Shown here one piece after another: positions 35,457-47,945 of a stretch of 64,000 nt of DNA. Source of the DNA: Eopsaltria australis (taxonomy: Eukaryota > Chordata > Aves > Passeriformes > Petroicidae); the NCBI GenBank assembly GCA_034509425.1, contig JAVTVJ010000040.1, positions 7,641,001 through 7,705,000 on the forward strand, read 5' to 3'. The translations under genes and the position numbers were made by a program. The notes below the pieces were generated by a model that was given only the letters and a program-made list of their open reading frames with translations, had not been told where the DNA came from and did not search any database. The stretch's first letter is position 1. Each line of letters opens with the position of its first letter.

Positions 35457-38400
35457 ATATCTTAATAAGATCAGGTAAGTTTGAAAGAGTGCTGCAAGAT
35501 TGATGTACCAACTGCAAGAAATAAATCACCTGCTAAACCCAAATTACAGAAATTCCACAAACTGAAGCTGAGTAACCAAACTTGAAGCTCATAATTATTT
35601 GTCAAGACATGACAAAGCCTATGACAAAATCCAAATTATGAGTATTTTGTTTTCTGGGGAAAAAAAAGGAAAAATCCAACTCACATTGAACTTTTGATCT
35701 GCAATTCAGAACAGAAAGATACAGTTTGTCCTGCTTATATGAAACTACCTTAGAGATGAAGCCAAAAGATAACTAGAATGTGTACATACAATTTCAAGTA
35801 TAGGATGATTTTTTTTCATGATAAGTAATTAATATGAAACAGAGATGAGCCGTTTGTGACTATTTGATGGACTGGATATTTGTCTAAATTCCCAAACAGT
35901 TCTCAAAGTAGAATGTGGTGGAAGGGAATGAGATGAGATTGTCATCATATGATCAGGAGAAGAACATTAGCAACAATGGATAAGAAAGTGCTGATAAGCA
36001 TCAGTGAAGAGGGACTCAGCACTTTGAAAGTACATCTAAAAGGCTGCCTTCAAACTCTGGGAATATTTTTGTTCATTGCTACAGTTGTGTCCTTTCTCCA
36101 TCAAATCTATTTTCTTAATAGAAATATTGTTATCAACCCTTATCTGTGAATAATTATTCACATCTATTTAATAGCTGAGCTCTGAAACTCCCCAGGGCTT
36201 CTTGACCCACCAGCTTGCAGCACCTGATAAAACAGGTAGAAGTAACGGGCTGTAGGAATGTCACAACCTCAACTCTTCTCATTGCAGTGAAGTTCTACCT
36301 CTCCTCAGTTTTGTAATTGACCAAGATCTGTCACTGACAGCTGACTAATATGAACTCTGTTTTCTTTCCCCGACAAGACTAGGAAAACACTAAGACTTGT
36401 TTGATTCTGGTATTATTTCTGTTCCCTGAGATACCCTGTCAGCAATGTGGTCACAGGTATCCCTGTGCTATCCTGCAAGGTTTCCTTATTTCATTTTCAA
36501 TCTCTGTAGTCTCTCAGAACTGAGCAAGATTTTGTCTTCACTGAAGTTACAGACAGTAAACAGAGAGAACCGTGTATCAGGAAAGAGTTGTTTTCTTCAT
36601 CTTGTGAAGCCTTTAGCTATGGAATTCACCCTGTACCATATGATGTTACCTAGACCATATGTAGGCTCTGATTCAGTAAAACACTTAAGGGCATATTTTC
36701 AAAGTCACAAATGGCAGTTATGCAATGACTTGCAATTGAGGATGAAAATTCAAAGTATCTGGCTGACATCTGTGACCTTTAGATTTGGGCCTACAACCTG
36801 TGTAGCTGCCAGTACCTCTCTCAGGGCATAACAATTCAGCAAAAGGTAGAAGTGTCTGACTTGTTTTTTAGGACAAATTACCACCAAATCTTGTACTACT
36901 CATTGTCACCAGTATGCAGAAAATGCAAAAGCACATCCACTGTATGACTTAGACAAAAGGGTTTCACTAGTTGTATTCTCACACAATAGCTCCCTTAGGA
37001 ATAGCATACTTGACCCTTGGTAAGATTAAATCTTAAAAGAGCAATATTTTCAAAAAAAAAGGAATTAAAATTTAATATATAAAAAGTTGGATACAATTTT
37101 ATCATTGTCTTCCCACTTACTCTATCACAGAACAGCTGGTGGTCTAATAAACATTTTGTAACTGTGTAGAAATGTCAGTCAGCACAGCTGCAAAAGTGTC
37201 TGGAAGTGCAGTGAAGTCTGGAGTGACAGTGTGAAATGATCACACTGACGTTGTATATTTTTTGACATCTATTGTTTCCTTCTCTGTCTCAGACTTGTCT
37301 GGAAACATTTGCTGTCTTCGAACAGCTTTCCATACTTCTGTAGACAAGAAGAAAGAAAAAATTATAGACTGTATGAAGCAAGAAGAGAAAAAGTCAATAA
37401 AATTGATTGCACTGGTTTGCCTCTTAAGACACAAAAGCAGAAGCCAGGAACAAACTTTCTAAAACAAGTAAGGCAAACTGGCTCATGTGGAAATCAACAG
37501 TAATTTTAATATCAATAACTGTAGTGAGAATAAACCTAAAGTCTCAAGTTGCTGTTTGGAAAGGCTGTGAATGTAAACATGCCTCTTTCAGCTCCTGACC
37601 AGCCCAGGAGCAGAAACCATGGAAATATCACAGGAAATCCTCCTCTCTCACACACAGCATTTTTCATAATAAAGCAATCTGCAAAGCAATATGAATATTT
37701 TTTACAGTCAAACTTTATAGATCACCAAATATTCTGTGGTGCTTTCTGCCCTGTTCCTAAGGGTTCTTTTGGTTTAGGGGTAAATATCACATGATGAAAC
37801 TGTTTAAAATGTATATCTGTTATTCTTTGTGACTAAAAGTTCTATTTACTTGCTCAGTTCAAAAGATTTTGAAGCAGATCTCTGTCTCTGTCTCTGAAGA
37901 AAATAAAAAATAATAATTTTGGGGCTGATCCAGGGTCTTTGGAAATAATGACAAATCTTTCCAGGAATGTCAGAGCAAGTCTGTATTATGACTACATATA
38001 TAAGAAAAATAAGGAAGATTTAGCCATATTAGTTTTCATTAATAAAGACTGATGTTCCCTGGGAAATGGGTAAATCAAAACTTAATTTTGTGCTTGACAT
38101 GCTTATTCCATTTTGAGAATTTGATATTTTGCAGTGAGGACAAGACATAATTTATATTTGAAAGGGGTTGGCATTTTTCATGCTTTTGATTAATAAATTA
38201 GCATTATGAAGCTGATCCAGAAAATTCCTGCATATCTCTGTGAGGCACTAATTTTTCTCATAAAGTTTAGCAATTTATATAGAAATTACAGTGAAAGTTA
38301 TCTTACAGACATCATATATAAGGTGTAAATAAATGCCATGGTTTCAAATAAAAACTGATCATTGTAAAATAGTTTAATACAATAGTCCAGTGAAATAGTT

Positions 38401-41400
38401 TACATATTGAATCTGTTGTAAACTCCCTGTTTATACATTTTTTATTAATATATGAGGTCTTGTTATTCTAAAGATGATGGGATTGGGCATTGTGTTCTGA
38501 TTGCAAAGTTGGCTGAGCCCATCTGATGGCAAAGTGCTCCCACTCGCAGCCCATCCCTGGTAGCAGACTCCCACCAGCTCCCTTTTCTTGGCTCTTGTAC
38601 AACCTCTTAATGAGACAATTCAAACTGAATAAACAGCGCTAAAGCTCAGAAAAATATTCAGTGTGTTTGTTACATTGTTTTCTAATTTGTTGATGAATCA
38701 GCTTATGGTGGAACCACAAAAAATCAGTTTCTGGGTGGCAGCTACATGCCAGGGGTGCAGACCTGTCTGCACATATGCCAGCAGCTCTCAGTTAGATGAG
38801 CTCCATCTTATCCTTGTTTAGTGTCCTTGGGTTCCTGAGGTTCTCCTCTCAACAAAGCACTAGGACACATAACAAAACAATGAAACCTGATGAAAAGGAA
38901 TTAGTCTTTCTAGAATCAAGACAAACTACCAGAGTTTTTATCAACCCAAGAGATAAAAGATGATGGCATAATTTAGGAAGAATCTAAATTTAGTTAAAAT
39001 AAAGAAGTCTTGGGTCTGGCAGGGAAGCTGGTGTAGAAATAAAATAGTAGGGTCAGAGGGAGACCAAAGAAATGCCAGAAAGGGGAATGTGTACCAGCTA
39101 GACCAGTTTTGCAGGTGTTGATAATGCTTTATACTGCATGTGACTAAAAAGAGAATTGCCTTCCCATTTGTAGGTGAGGAAGACTTCGTACTATTGCTAA
39201 TAACTTCATAAATCCTTGTTGGCTGTCTAATTATTATGTTCTGCATATGGGAAAGGGAAATTATCTTTGAAAAATGGAAAACACTTCATTAATTCAATCA
39301 GGCACAAATGTCCTCACATTTTTTTGGGAACCAAGTCTTCCAGGGTCTTGGTTCTTCAAAGGCAGGTGGCAGATGTTTTACATATTTTTGTGTTAGCTAT
39401 TTGTGATCACCATGACCCTAGTGTAATTCACAGTGAACAGAGGATAAAGGATTTCTTTGAAGTCCTCCAAAGTAATAACTTTTTGTCTAATCTTTTTCTA
39501 CTATAGATAAAACCATTGGTAACTACCATTACCACTGGTAATTCTGCCATGCATGGTCACTGAAAGAGGCTAATCAATCCATGATGGTGAATCTACCAGT
39601 CAAATTTCACAAATTTCAAATTGATTGTTATAATTTGAAAAAAAAAAAAAAGGTCATTTATTGAATCATTAGCTTTCATTTGTTTTGTCTTGATACAAAA
39701 AACTCTCATCAAAGTGCTGCATACAGGTACTTACCATTGAAGCAAAATTTTGTAACACCTGAGAGAACTGTGAAAGAGAGACTGAAGAGATTTATTCTAT
39801 TTACATTGTCTAATATGCAGTATCTGTCTACAAAAGAAGGAAGTTCTTTGGTCTTTAAGAACTTTGCAAACTTAGGCTCAATAGAAATTTCCATTTGAGT
39901 CTCTGGATGAAGTCTGAAAGATCATTACTTTATAATCAGTTAGAACAGAAGAGAGGAGCAGCTAGATGCAGAAAACCCTGAGACAAGCAATTGTAGGTTT
40001 CCAGACAGTAAAAGCCTTGTGGATGAAAGAGCCTGTGGAAAGAAAAAGCCTGCTGATAACAAGAATTGCTGGTGGTTGGAAACAACCCCAGTATCTGTTA
40101 AACTTCACACTTTTGCCCCTTGGAAAGCTGATGTGTCTGCCCAGGCTGGCTGTGAGCTCTGTGCAATGAGTCAGCACTGCTCTCACAGCCAGGGTTTTGT
40201 AGACACACATTGTGAATTGAAATTGGTTCTTTTGAATCCTGAAGATATCAAAATAAGCTGACATTCCCACAACAGGATCTATATTCTACATATTTTTGTG
40301 TTAGCTAAGTTAACTCCTCCTTTCTGCAATTTGAATGAGAGAGAAGTGTTTTTAAAGATCATTTCCTTAGTGTACATTAGTGCCACTGTTTCTGCAGAGA
40401 AGCTTTTCTTTTTTATCAACACTCTTGGCAAAGAAAAGATAAAGCACAATTATCTTGATGCAAAAATAGATAATGACTGCTCCATTTTGCAAGGGTAGAT
40501 CAGATTAAGCTATAATATGGACTGAATTTTTATTCACTCATCTAAAGCCAGTAAATGCTCAAATTAACCATAGTAACTGAAAACTTCTTTCTTCCAAGCC
40601 TCTCCGGTTTTCTGTTCCCTTCATTTTCTCAGTCTCAATTAACAAGAATACAGCAGTGAGCTACAAAATAGCAAACAGAGAAGTATCCTTGTAATATTTC
40701 TACCTGAAACAAGGATATTAAATACTATATGAACCAGCCAAGGACTCACAGTGATCTAGGATATTGACTACAAATTTTTGAGAAAGACATCTCCATTCAC
40801 TGGTTATTTACTAATTCTAACAAATTTCCCTTGCTTTCCTGATTTGTTCAAGTATTTGAGAATAGATAAGTAATCTGGGAAATTTTCCAGTTTCAACTAT
40901 GAAGCAATAAATAATTGAGCTCCTTGGCACTTAATGTGTGAAATAAGATCCTTGTGGTCTGAAACAAAGACTGAATTCAACAATTTCACTCTGGCGAACT
41001 CTATTTTCACAGTGGAGTTACCACTATGAAGTTACAGTTCTGTCTGCAGGAGACAGAGGTTTCTCAGAGGCTGTTCCAGTACTGAAATGAATTGATTTGG
41101 GAACCATGAGCTGTTCATGAATGTCTGTAACTTTCATTTATAGTGAAAAGAATTTTATTTTTACCAGACAGGAGACATTTGATTGCTTATAAATCTGTTC
41201 CAGGGAAGAAATGCAGAATAAAAGAGCTATGTAAGGCGAGTCCTAGTCATATCAGCTAATAACCACCTAGAAAGGGATGAGACACAACAGCGGATAAAAC
41301 TGGCATGAAGAAAGACAAAAAAAAGGAAGCTTGGCTTCTTTCATCTGAGAGCATCTGTCTGAGTGCAGGGAGCTCTTTTTCTCGCACTGAACAGTGCTAC

Positions 41401-42717
41401 AAAACCAGAAAAGACAAAGGAGTGGGAGCTCCATCTTCCCAGGCAAATGCTGTAACTTTGAGACCCCTGTGATCTTCAATTTTTTCTGGCACCCAAGGTG
41501 TTAAACCTCCCATGCATTCAGATCTGCTCCCAAAAGCTCAGTCAGGAAACCTACAAGAGTGAGGTTCACCCTAAGGTAGGCACCCAGAGGCAGGACAGCT
41601 CAAGTCCTCTCCAACTCCACTGACAGCACTGGAAATGTAAGCATCTGATGTATATGGACTTCTGCAGCTGGACAACTAAGTCTGGGAATCTTGGCCTCAA
41701 ATGGAGCCTCTCCATGCATTGCTTGTTGCCCAAAATGCTGCTACTTCTGTGCTGTTAAAAACAGGAGAGACACAGAGCATGGGTTGATGTGTCCTAACAA
41801 GATTGTGTTTAGGGATGTACACATGCCTTATGTAAGCCCCTGAATCCCTTGGGGCTGTGGAAGGCACAGAACATCAGCAGCTGTGGCAATAACTTGCTTT
41901 ACACCTATTACCTCTTACATTTAAGGAGTAGGATTTCTTCTTAAAAAGAGAGAATGCAGCGCTGCTTTGACTCATTGACTCACCTAACGTAATGCCTTGT
42001 TCCTAGCCATGTGGGTGGGCATAAGTAACATAAGTAGCAGCTGCAGGACATTGAGACAAAATAAAAGAGGATTTTTCAGGTCAGTGGGGGAATGGAGAAT
42101 AAGTCTTTGGTTTAGATTCCAGTGCCTGCAATACACAGAAGTGCTCTGACCTTATTTAAATATAGCCTATACCCTTTGTCCGTGAGAAATTTGCATCTAA
42201 GAGGAAAATAACAGTTCTGATAGAGATATGATTATTAAACTGCTTTTGGAGCACCTGGTCCAGCATTTTGCCTAGTTTGTTCCCCAAGTAGCCATCCACC
42301 AAACAGAACAGGCTGAACAGCTTTCTGTGACAAAGGACAGTTAACTGGGCTTTGCTCTCTCCTGGTGGTACAAATTATTTAATAGGTCTTTTAAGCTGTT
42401 GTTTATCCTGGTATTTTACAATGTATTATTGAGAACATAGAGATTTTTTCCTCTTTTGAACATGATATATGAATCTCCTGAATAGTATCTGTAGGTAACA
42501 TTTGGCTGCCTCCCAGAGCAACGAAGAAGACAATGTTGGGATCACACTGTGTTTGTTTTGATTTTTCAGTGAAGGGGAAAAGAAATCTATCCCACTGTGA
42601 GTTATTATCACTCTTGAAATCTTTATCCACAAAAACAAGAATTGCTGAAATGTTTGGATACAGCAGAAGAATCATAAAAATGAGATAGCAAGAGCATAAA
42701 AAATTACTGATTTTTAC
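35457..42717. other. probable intron, no confirmed feature
   Basis: Anonymous apart from an A14 run at 39638-39651. At 36664-36700 the words CTGATTCAGTAAAACACTTAAG recall an ancient amniote repeat. The block at 39960-40262 is open in several frames on both strands and looks like a decayed dispersed element, but I cannot name it. Confidence 0.4.
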
Positions 42718-42785
42718 CTTGTGATTCAGCCAGTAACAACCTCCACTGAGAACAAAATATGTAGGTGTACAGGATATAATGTATG
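42718..42785 (-). CDS. candidate internal exon, unidentified minus-strand gene
   Basis: The minus strand has a strong polypyrimidine tract and acceptor (CTTCCCCTTTCTTTCAG is the style; the exact stretch lies just above 42785). It has 68 bp of open sequence and a good donor (AAG before GTAAAA). The frame that fits begins with two bases of a split codon and reads YIISCTPTYFVL then SGGCYWLNHK, ending in phase 0. The split codon joins cleanly to the G left by the candidate exon at 43747-43902, giving Ala. The alternative plus-one frame is also open, so the frame is inferred from the partner. Function unknown. Chance remains a real possibility at this length. Confidence 0.35.
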
Positions 42786-43746
42786 CTGAAAGAAAGGGGA
42801 AGATATTTCAGTATTTGTTTGTTAAATCAACACTTTTTCCATTTTCTGTATACACAGAGTAACTTTTCCTCCTCTCCATCAAGTTGAAAGTTATGGCTAA
42901 GATTTCACCTTGCCTTTTCAATAAGAATTGACAAAAGCAGGAGACTGTTAAAATTGTTCCCTAGCCTGCTATATTACTTGGTTTAAACTTCCCAAGAGCT
43001 GTCATTTTCCAAGGACAGCATTCAATCTTTCTACCTCTAGCTTACCAAAGCGTTACTGAGCTTTACCTGGGTACAGGTGAGTAACAGGCCTCCAATGCAA
43101 TGCTTTGCTTCTTTTGAGAATGGACTCCTGTGTAGTTTTGTCTCTGATCTGGTGAAAGCAACACAGTTTATTTATCTGTGCTATGAGGGATAATTTTTAC
43201 TTTATGCATCACCTCATTTAAGTTCACACCTCCTTGATCACACCATGAATTTTTGAGAATGGGTGAATTTAAGGCACAAGGTCAGTGCTGGCCACTATTC
43301 TGTCAAATATGACTGCATACATCTTTAAAAGCTGCATTCTAGGAGGAAAAGACCAAATTCCAGACCCAAGTGCTCACTGCAATGTCTTTGTCTTCACTGT
43401 GTCTGGCAGCTCCTGATGTCCCTATGTGACATATCCTATTCTCTGAGCACACACAGATGTAAAAATATTCTGTATACCAAGACTACTAATGACCTCACAG
43501 CTTCCTGTTTGTGGAGGAAGAAGTCACAGTTCCTTGAATCTCCTACAGCATTTTTTTCCTACGTAATTAATACTGGTTGTGTCTAGAAGTTCTGACTTTA
43601 AGCGGTGATGAATATATTGAAAGCAATACCCAACTCTTAAAGTATTTTAATGGCGATTTCAAAATAAGGACAATCTTAATATGAAAGATCAATTTATTCT
43701 AAAATGAAATATTTTTGTCCTTTTTTACTGAATCATGTTTAAATAC

Positions 43747-43902
43747 CTCTGAAAATTCTTATTATTTGAAGTTTGCATTTTTTGTCATGCTTGCGTTTTT
43801 CCCCCGACACATTGTTGAGAGCAGTTGTAAAACTATACAGTTTATATCCATCATTTCCAGTATATAAAGTGTCTCCATTTATAAGAAATATTGGCAGGAA
43901 AC
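43747..43902 (-). CDS. candidate internal exon, unidentified minus-strand gene
   Basis: The minus strand has a pyrimidine-rich acceptor (TTTCTTTCTTTCCATATAG), 156 bp open in one frame only, and a weak donor (AG before GTATTT). The translation contains FLPIFLINGDTLYTG then NDGYKLYSF, and later a basic stretch, EKRKHDKKCK. The DTLYTGNDGYKLYSF stretch resembles a beta-propeller blade, which is only an impression. Two CpGs are kept (TCG and CGC). The exit phase fits the candidate exon at 42718-42785, about 1 kb downstream. I do not recognise the gene. The weak donor and AT-rich third positions keep confidence low. Confidence 0.38.
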
Positions 43903-45839
43903 CTATATGGAAAGAAAGAAACATTTTCAAACATCATTTGTAAAATTATTGCAGCACAGACATCCTAAAGAAATGGGATTTTCTAAAATTAAAATTTATG
44001 CTAAAACTGTTCATTACTCTTGCTGTGGGTGGAGGCTAATAGCCTTTTTTTTTTACTTTATAAAGAAGGGTATGCAAATCAGACTGCTGGGCTTGAGGCA
44101 GTCTGAAGTTTTAACATGTGCTTACTTTTCAGTGGAAGTTATTGAGCCTGATATGTGTCTTTCAGTGGAGATATTTTTCAGGCTGATTTCACAGCGGTAA
44201 ATGGAAAAACTGGACCAAGAAGGAACACCAACAAGGCAAACCATTAAAACATTGCTAGTCCAAAAGCATTGACAGGAAGTTGAACATTTGACTTTAAATA
44301 TTCTCTTTTATTGTTCATCCTGCTATTGAAAAATTGGCAAATATTCTGTACTTTCACAACAGCCCTCGCAATAAGCTGGTGTTCCTTAGATGTCTGGCAA
44401 ATTATTCTGTCCTATTATTCTCCATTCAATTTAGAAATTAATATCATTTCCTTTCCAGTCCCCGAAGAAGTGACTGATTTTATTTTAAAGGGGAAAAAAC
44501 CAGAATAATATGCTACTGTTACAATTTTGTATCAATATTTAATGATAAATCTTTACTGCTCAGTGATCAGTCTAATATTCATGAACAGTAATTTGTAGTA
44601 GCATAAGAAATTGAAGCAACATGCTTCAAAATCAAGTCTTCATCAACAAGATCAACTCTTTTATTCTTTAGGGGTATTGGTTTATTTTATTTGAAACTGT
44701 GAATACTCTTTACATTAATATTCAATTTACCGACATATTTTTAGGGACTGAGTCAATGAAGATAATGACAAGAACATCTCACATTCACAGGGAGACAGAC
44801 CTGATCAGGCTGAAATACCCTGAGCTGCCTCTGAGGAACAGAAGGGCACACATTGGTGAATGCAGAAGTAAACTACACCATTTTTTCAAAGGTAGTTTTC
44901 CTCACCATTGTTCAGTTTAAGAGCAGGGCAGCCTAAGAAAGGACTTATTCTTTCTTCTAATCTTTTAACTTTCCACTTGAGGCTTTAAAAGTCTGTTCTT
45001 TTATGTTTTGATTGTCTCTTCATGTGTAATGCAGGAATTATTTTATAGGATGTTGGGGATTTGCTCAACACCTTGGGGACAAAGGGTAGTCAACATAGAT
45101 TTTTCTTCTTGGAATCAAAGTATCAGACAGTTAAGATTTTACACTATTTCTCACAAAGGCAAGGGTTTAAAGTATGGCTAAATAAGAGCTGGGGTTAGAA
45201 AAAAACAGCCACGATTTATAGGACTGCTGGCGTGCCACAATCTACAGATTCTACTCAAGCTGGGTAAAAGACTATAGGTTCCATTTACAGCAATGAGTTC
45301 TTGGTCTACCTGTGATTGAAGTAAAAATTGATATCTGATGTCCTTACAAGCTGAAAATCCTCTGCTAGGATCAAAAATCTTTTTGCACTAGAGAGTCTTT
45401 AAAGGGCTCTGACGGACCTGAAACCCAAACCTTGGTTGAAGAGCAGCTGCTCTTGGGTTATTATTTAGGCTATTTCCTATGACCTACACACCAAGAGAGT
45501 CTCAAAATTCAGATTTGGTGAGCTAATAAAATATAAACGGGCTGCTGAAATCTTCCAATATCCAAATCACTCATCAAAGACATTTCTGGATGGGGAAGAG
45601 CATCTCCACTATATAAAGGCTTGGAGTGATGCAAATCAGTTCAGCAAAGGGAAATAGGAAATATGCACACCTCTCCACTCCCAGTGCAAGAGGAGTCAGA
45701 ACAAATGTGGGGGAAAAGGGCAATTTGGCAGTCTTTGAGAAGTCAGGTTGATGCAGAGCCTGGGCTGCTCCTATCCTGGGGGTAGTGTATGATCTGGCTC
45801 CTGCCAAAGAGCCAGAGGCATTCTGCCTGTGACACACTG
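43903..45839. other. probable intron
   Basis: No known repeat. Minus-strand exon-like segments at 44126-44209 and 45155-45188 have decent splice sites, but the first does not fit the phase of the next candidate exon (see findings and rejected items). Confidence 0.4.
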
Positions 45840-46330
45840 CTCCTGAGTTTCCCCTCTAGTTGTTGTCTCAGCACAGCAGCTCTTGCAATGGCTGTTGCTG
45901 CAGGGAGAAAAACATCTCAGTTCATGTGACTTAATTCAACTCATTCAAAGTTGTTTATTGACTTATTAATGACACCTAATTAAGTGACAATCAGTGTGTT
46001 ATATAGCCAGGACAATCAGTGTACTGTATATTCAGGGTCAATATTGGCAATCCAACATATAAATGACAATACCAGGCACTTACAGAGCATTAACAAACAA
46101 TTTGTTTCCCAGCCCCAGTACCTAATCCCCAGGAACATCACCTCCCCTTCCTTCCCCTCCCCTCAACTCCCCAGGTCCCCAGTTAGCCCCAGTCTGCCCT
46201 GGACTCATGGATCACAAGCACTTCCACCTTTATGTGTGCTCCTTTATGTGTCACTGTCAGGGCACGGGCTCCTACCAGTGCAGTTCCCTCCTTTTTGTCA
46301 GCTGAGGGGAAGCACACAGGTAGCCCCAAA
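45840..46330 (-). mobile_element. possible degenerate LTR element
   Basis: GC-richer block unlike its surroundings. On the minus strand it shows a G-rich section (reverse of the CCCTTCCTTCCCCTCCCCTC run near 46145), a TATA-like CTATATAAC (reverse of GTTATATAG near 46000) and AATAAA (reverse of 45954-45959). This is the order expected of U3-R-U5. It also contains an imperfect 25-bp tandem repeat. I cannot fix its ends, find target duplications or name a family. Confidence 0.33.
45986..46035. repeat. imperfect tandem repeat, 25 bp x2
   Basis: GACAATCAGTGTGTTATATA plus GCCAG is followed directly by GACAATCAGTGTACTGTATA plus TTCAG. It lies inside the LTR-like block. Confidence 0.85.
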
Positions 46331-47861
46331 ACCACAGATTAACCTTCAGGAAAACATCAGTACAAACATCTACACACACATAAGCACCCCAGCATCCATA
46401 CAGCCTTACAGCTGAATTATTCTCCTTCTGGATTTTGAAACAGAAAGAATTTTTATCATTTGTAATAGGACTGACAGGGATGTAAACACAGTTGACAACC
46501 CTTAAAATAGTTCAGTCTTTTTATTTGAAGTACATTTTCTTTTTAAATGAAAATTTCCTGTTTCTGCCAAACCTACAAAGATAGGAAGGGTTCTTATCTC
46601 CCCACTAATTTACAGGCTATGCTAACTGGGAAACAATCAGCCTTAAAAGTTGTCTTCCTCTACAGATATTAAAGAAAAATGAAGCTATTAAAGGGATAAA
46701 ATCAATTTTACTGAATAGTATTCTGATAAAAAAAAGGGAGATGATGGTGTGTGAAAGTGGGGTGGGGAGGAAAGTGATGTGCCACCAGTGAATAGTCATC
46801 ATCAATTAGCTATAGGAAAGCCAACAACAGCAACATGGAACTCATCTGATTTTCTGTGAATGTGTTGGGAGGCACTCAGTATCTTCATTGAAACAGGGTA
46901 ATCTCTGGTGTGTGTTCTCCGTGTTACATGGCTTGGTTATGGGTCACGAGAACTCTGGGTTAAAATGAAAGACAAGCAAACAGGCTGTGTAATACCTGTA
47001 GAACAGGGGGCCTTCAAGACATAAATGTTTTTTTACATTAACCAGGGGAGAAAAATCCACGAACTCCAGCCTGCTTCCTTGTTTTTATCTAGTTAATTTT
47101 AAATTTAAGACCTAAGAGCTTTCAGATGTACAAAGTACAAGCTGAGTTGCACAAATGGATGCTAGTCAAGTAAAGTTATTTTTCCAGAGTAGTTTAGGAA
47201 ACTATGCCAATCTCTGGTGTAATATCTGGTAACACTTCCATTGAAATATGAGAGATGCCTCTGATTCTGCATGCAATTGTCTTAATTTCATGCTGACATG
47301 CATGACCAATTGATTTCCTGTACTTTTTACCTGGGAATTGTTGTCATTTCTCTTTCATCAATTCACACACACGCTGCCTTTTTGGCTTTATTGACCTCTT
47401 CTAGCAAGTACCCTGCTATGCCAACACAAACTGACATAACAAAGCTTGCACATTTCAGAAGTACAGGGTGCTTCTGGAGACAGAATATGTCATTTCCTTC
47501 CAGTTCTGAGTGACAGAGGTGCTGCTTTTCTTTCCCCTCACGTGATGTACGAGACAGATATTATTCATCATTCTGTCAAGTTATTTCCTTCAAGGTCCTT
47601 CATTTTTGTTAGTTTTATTTTCCTGAAAAGAGGATGTTAATTCCCTGGTTTAAGCACCTCCAGCATGGTGTGCATAATCTCTTACTATTCTCTTAAACGT
47701 GTAAAATGGAATCCATGAATTTTCAAATGATCACAACTTCACTGCAGCTACAGATACACACAACAGCTGCCAATACAGTTCATTAATAATTTTCACCCAA
47801 AGATCAAATTAAGGTACATTATGGGAGATGGAGTGTTCAGAATACTCCTTGTTAACTTTGG
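46331..47861. other. probable intron, nothing seen
   Basis: Anonymous sequence without a recognisable exon or repeat. Confidence 0.45.
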
Positions 47862-47945
47862 TTTGAAGGAACCTCTGGAGGTCATCTAGTCCAACCTCTA
47901 CTTTGAAATGGGTCTTCAAGAACAGCCACTTCTCTACATAGGCCT
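47862..47945 (+). mobile_element. short CR1 LINE fragment
   Basis: GAAGGAACCTCTGGAGGTCA followed by TCTAGTCCAACCTCTAC is the well-known CR1 3'-region motif. It is followed by a decayed AAATGGGTCTTCAAGAACAG. Too short and diverged to subtype. Confidence 0.8.

Noticed and set aside
36445..36831. Plus-strand open frame of 128 codons
   Set aside because: No codon bias, no splice context and no recognisable domain. Part of it overlaps what looks like an ancient repeat remnant.
45155..45188. Minus-strand 34-bp exon-like segment with strong acceptor (TTTTTTTCTAACCCCAG) and GTGAGA donor
   Set aside because: It would supply the phase needed by 43902, but it is very short and its sequence shows no coding character. 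It is best treated as chance.
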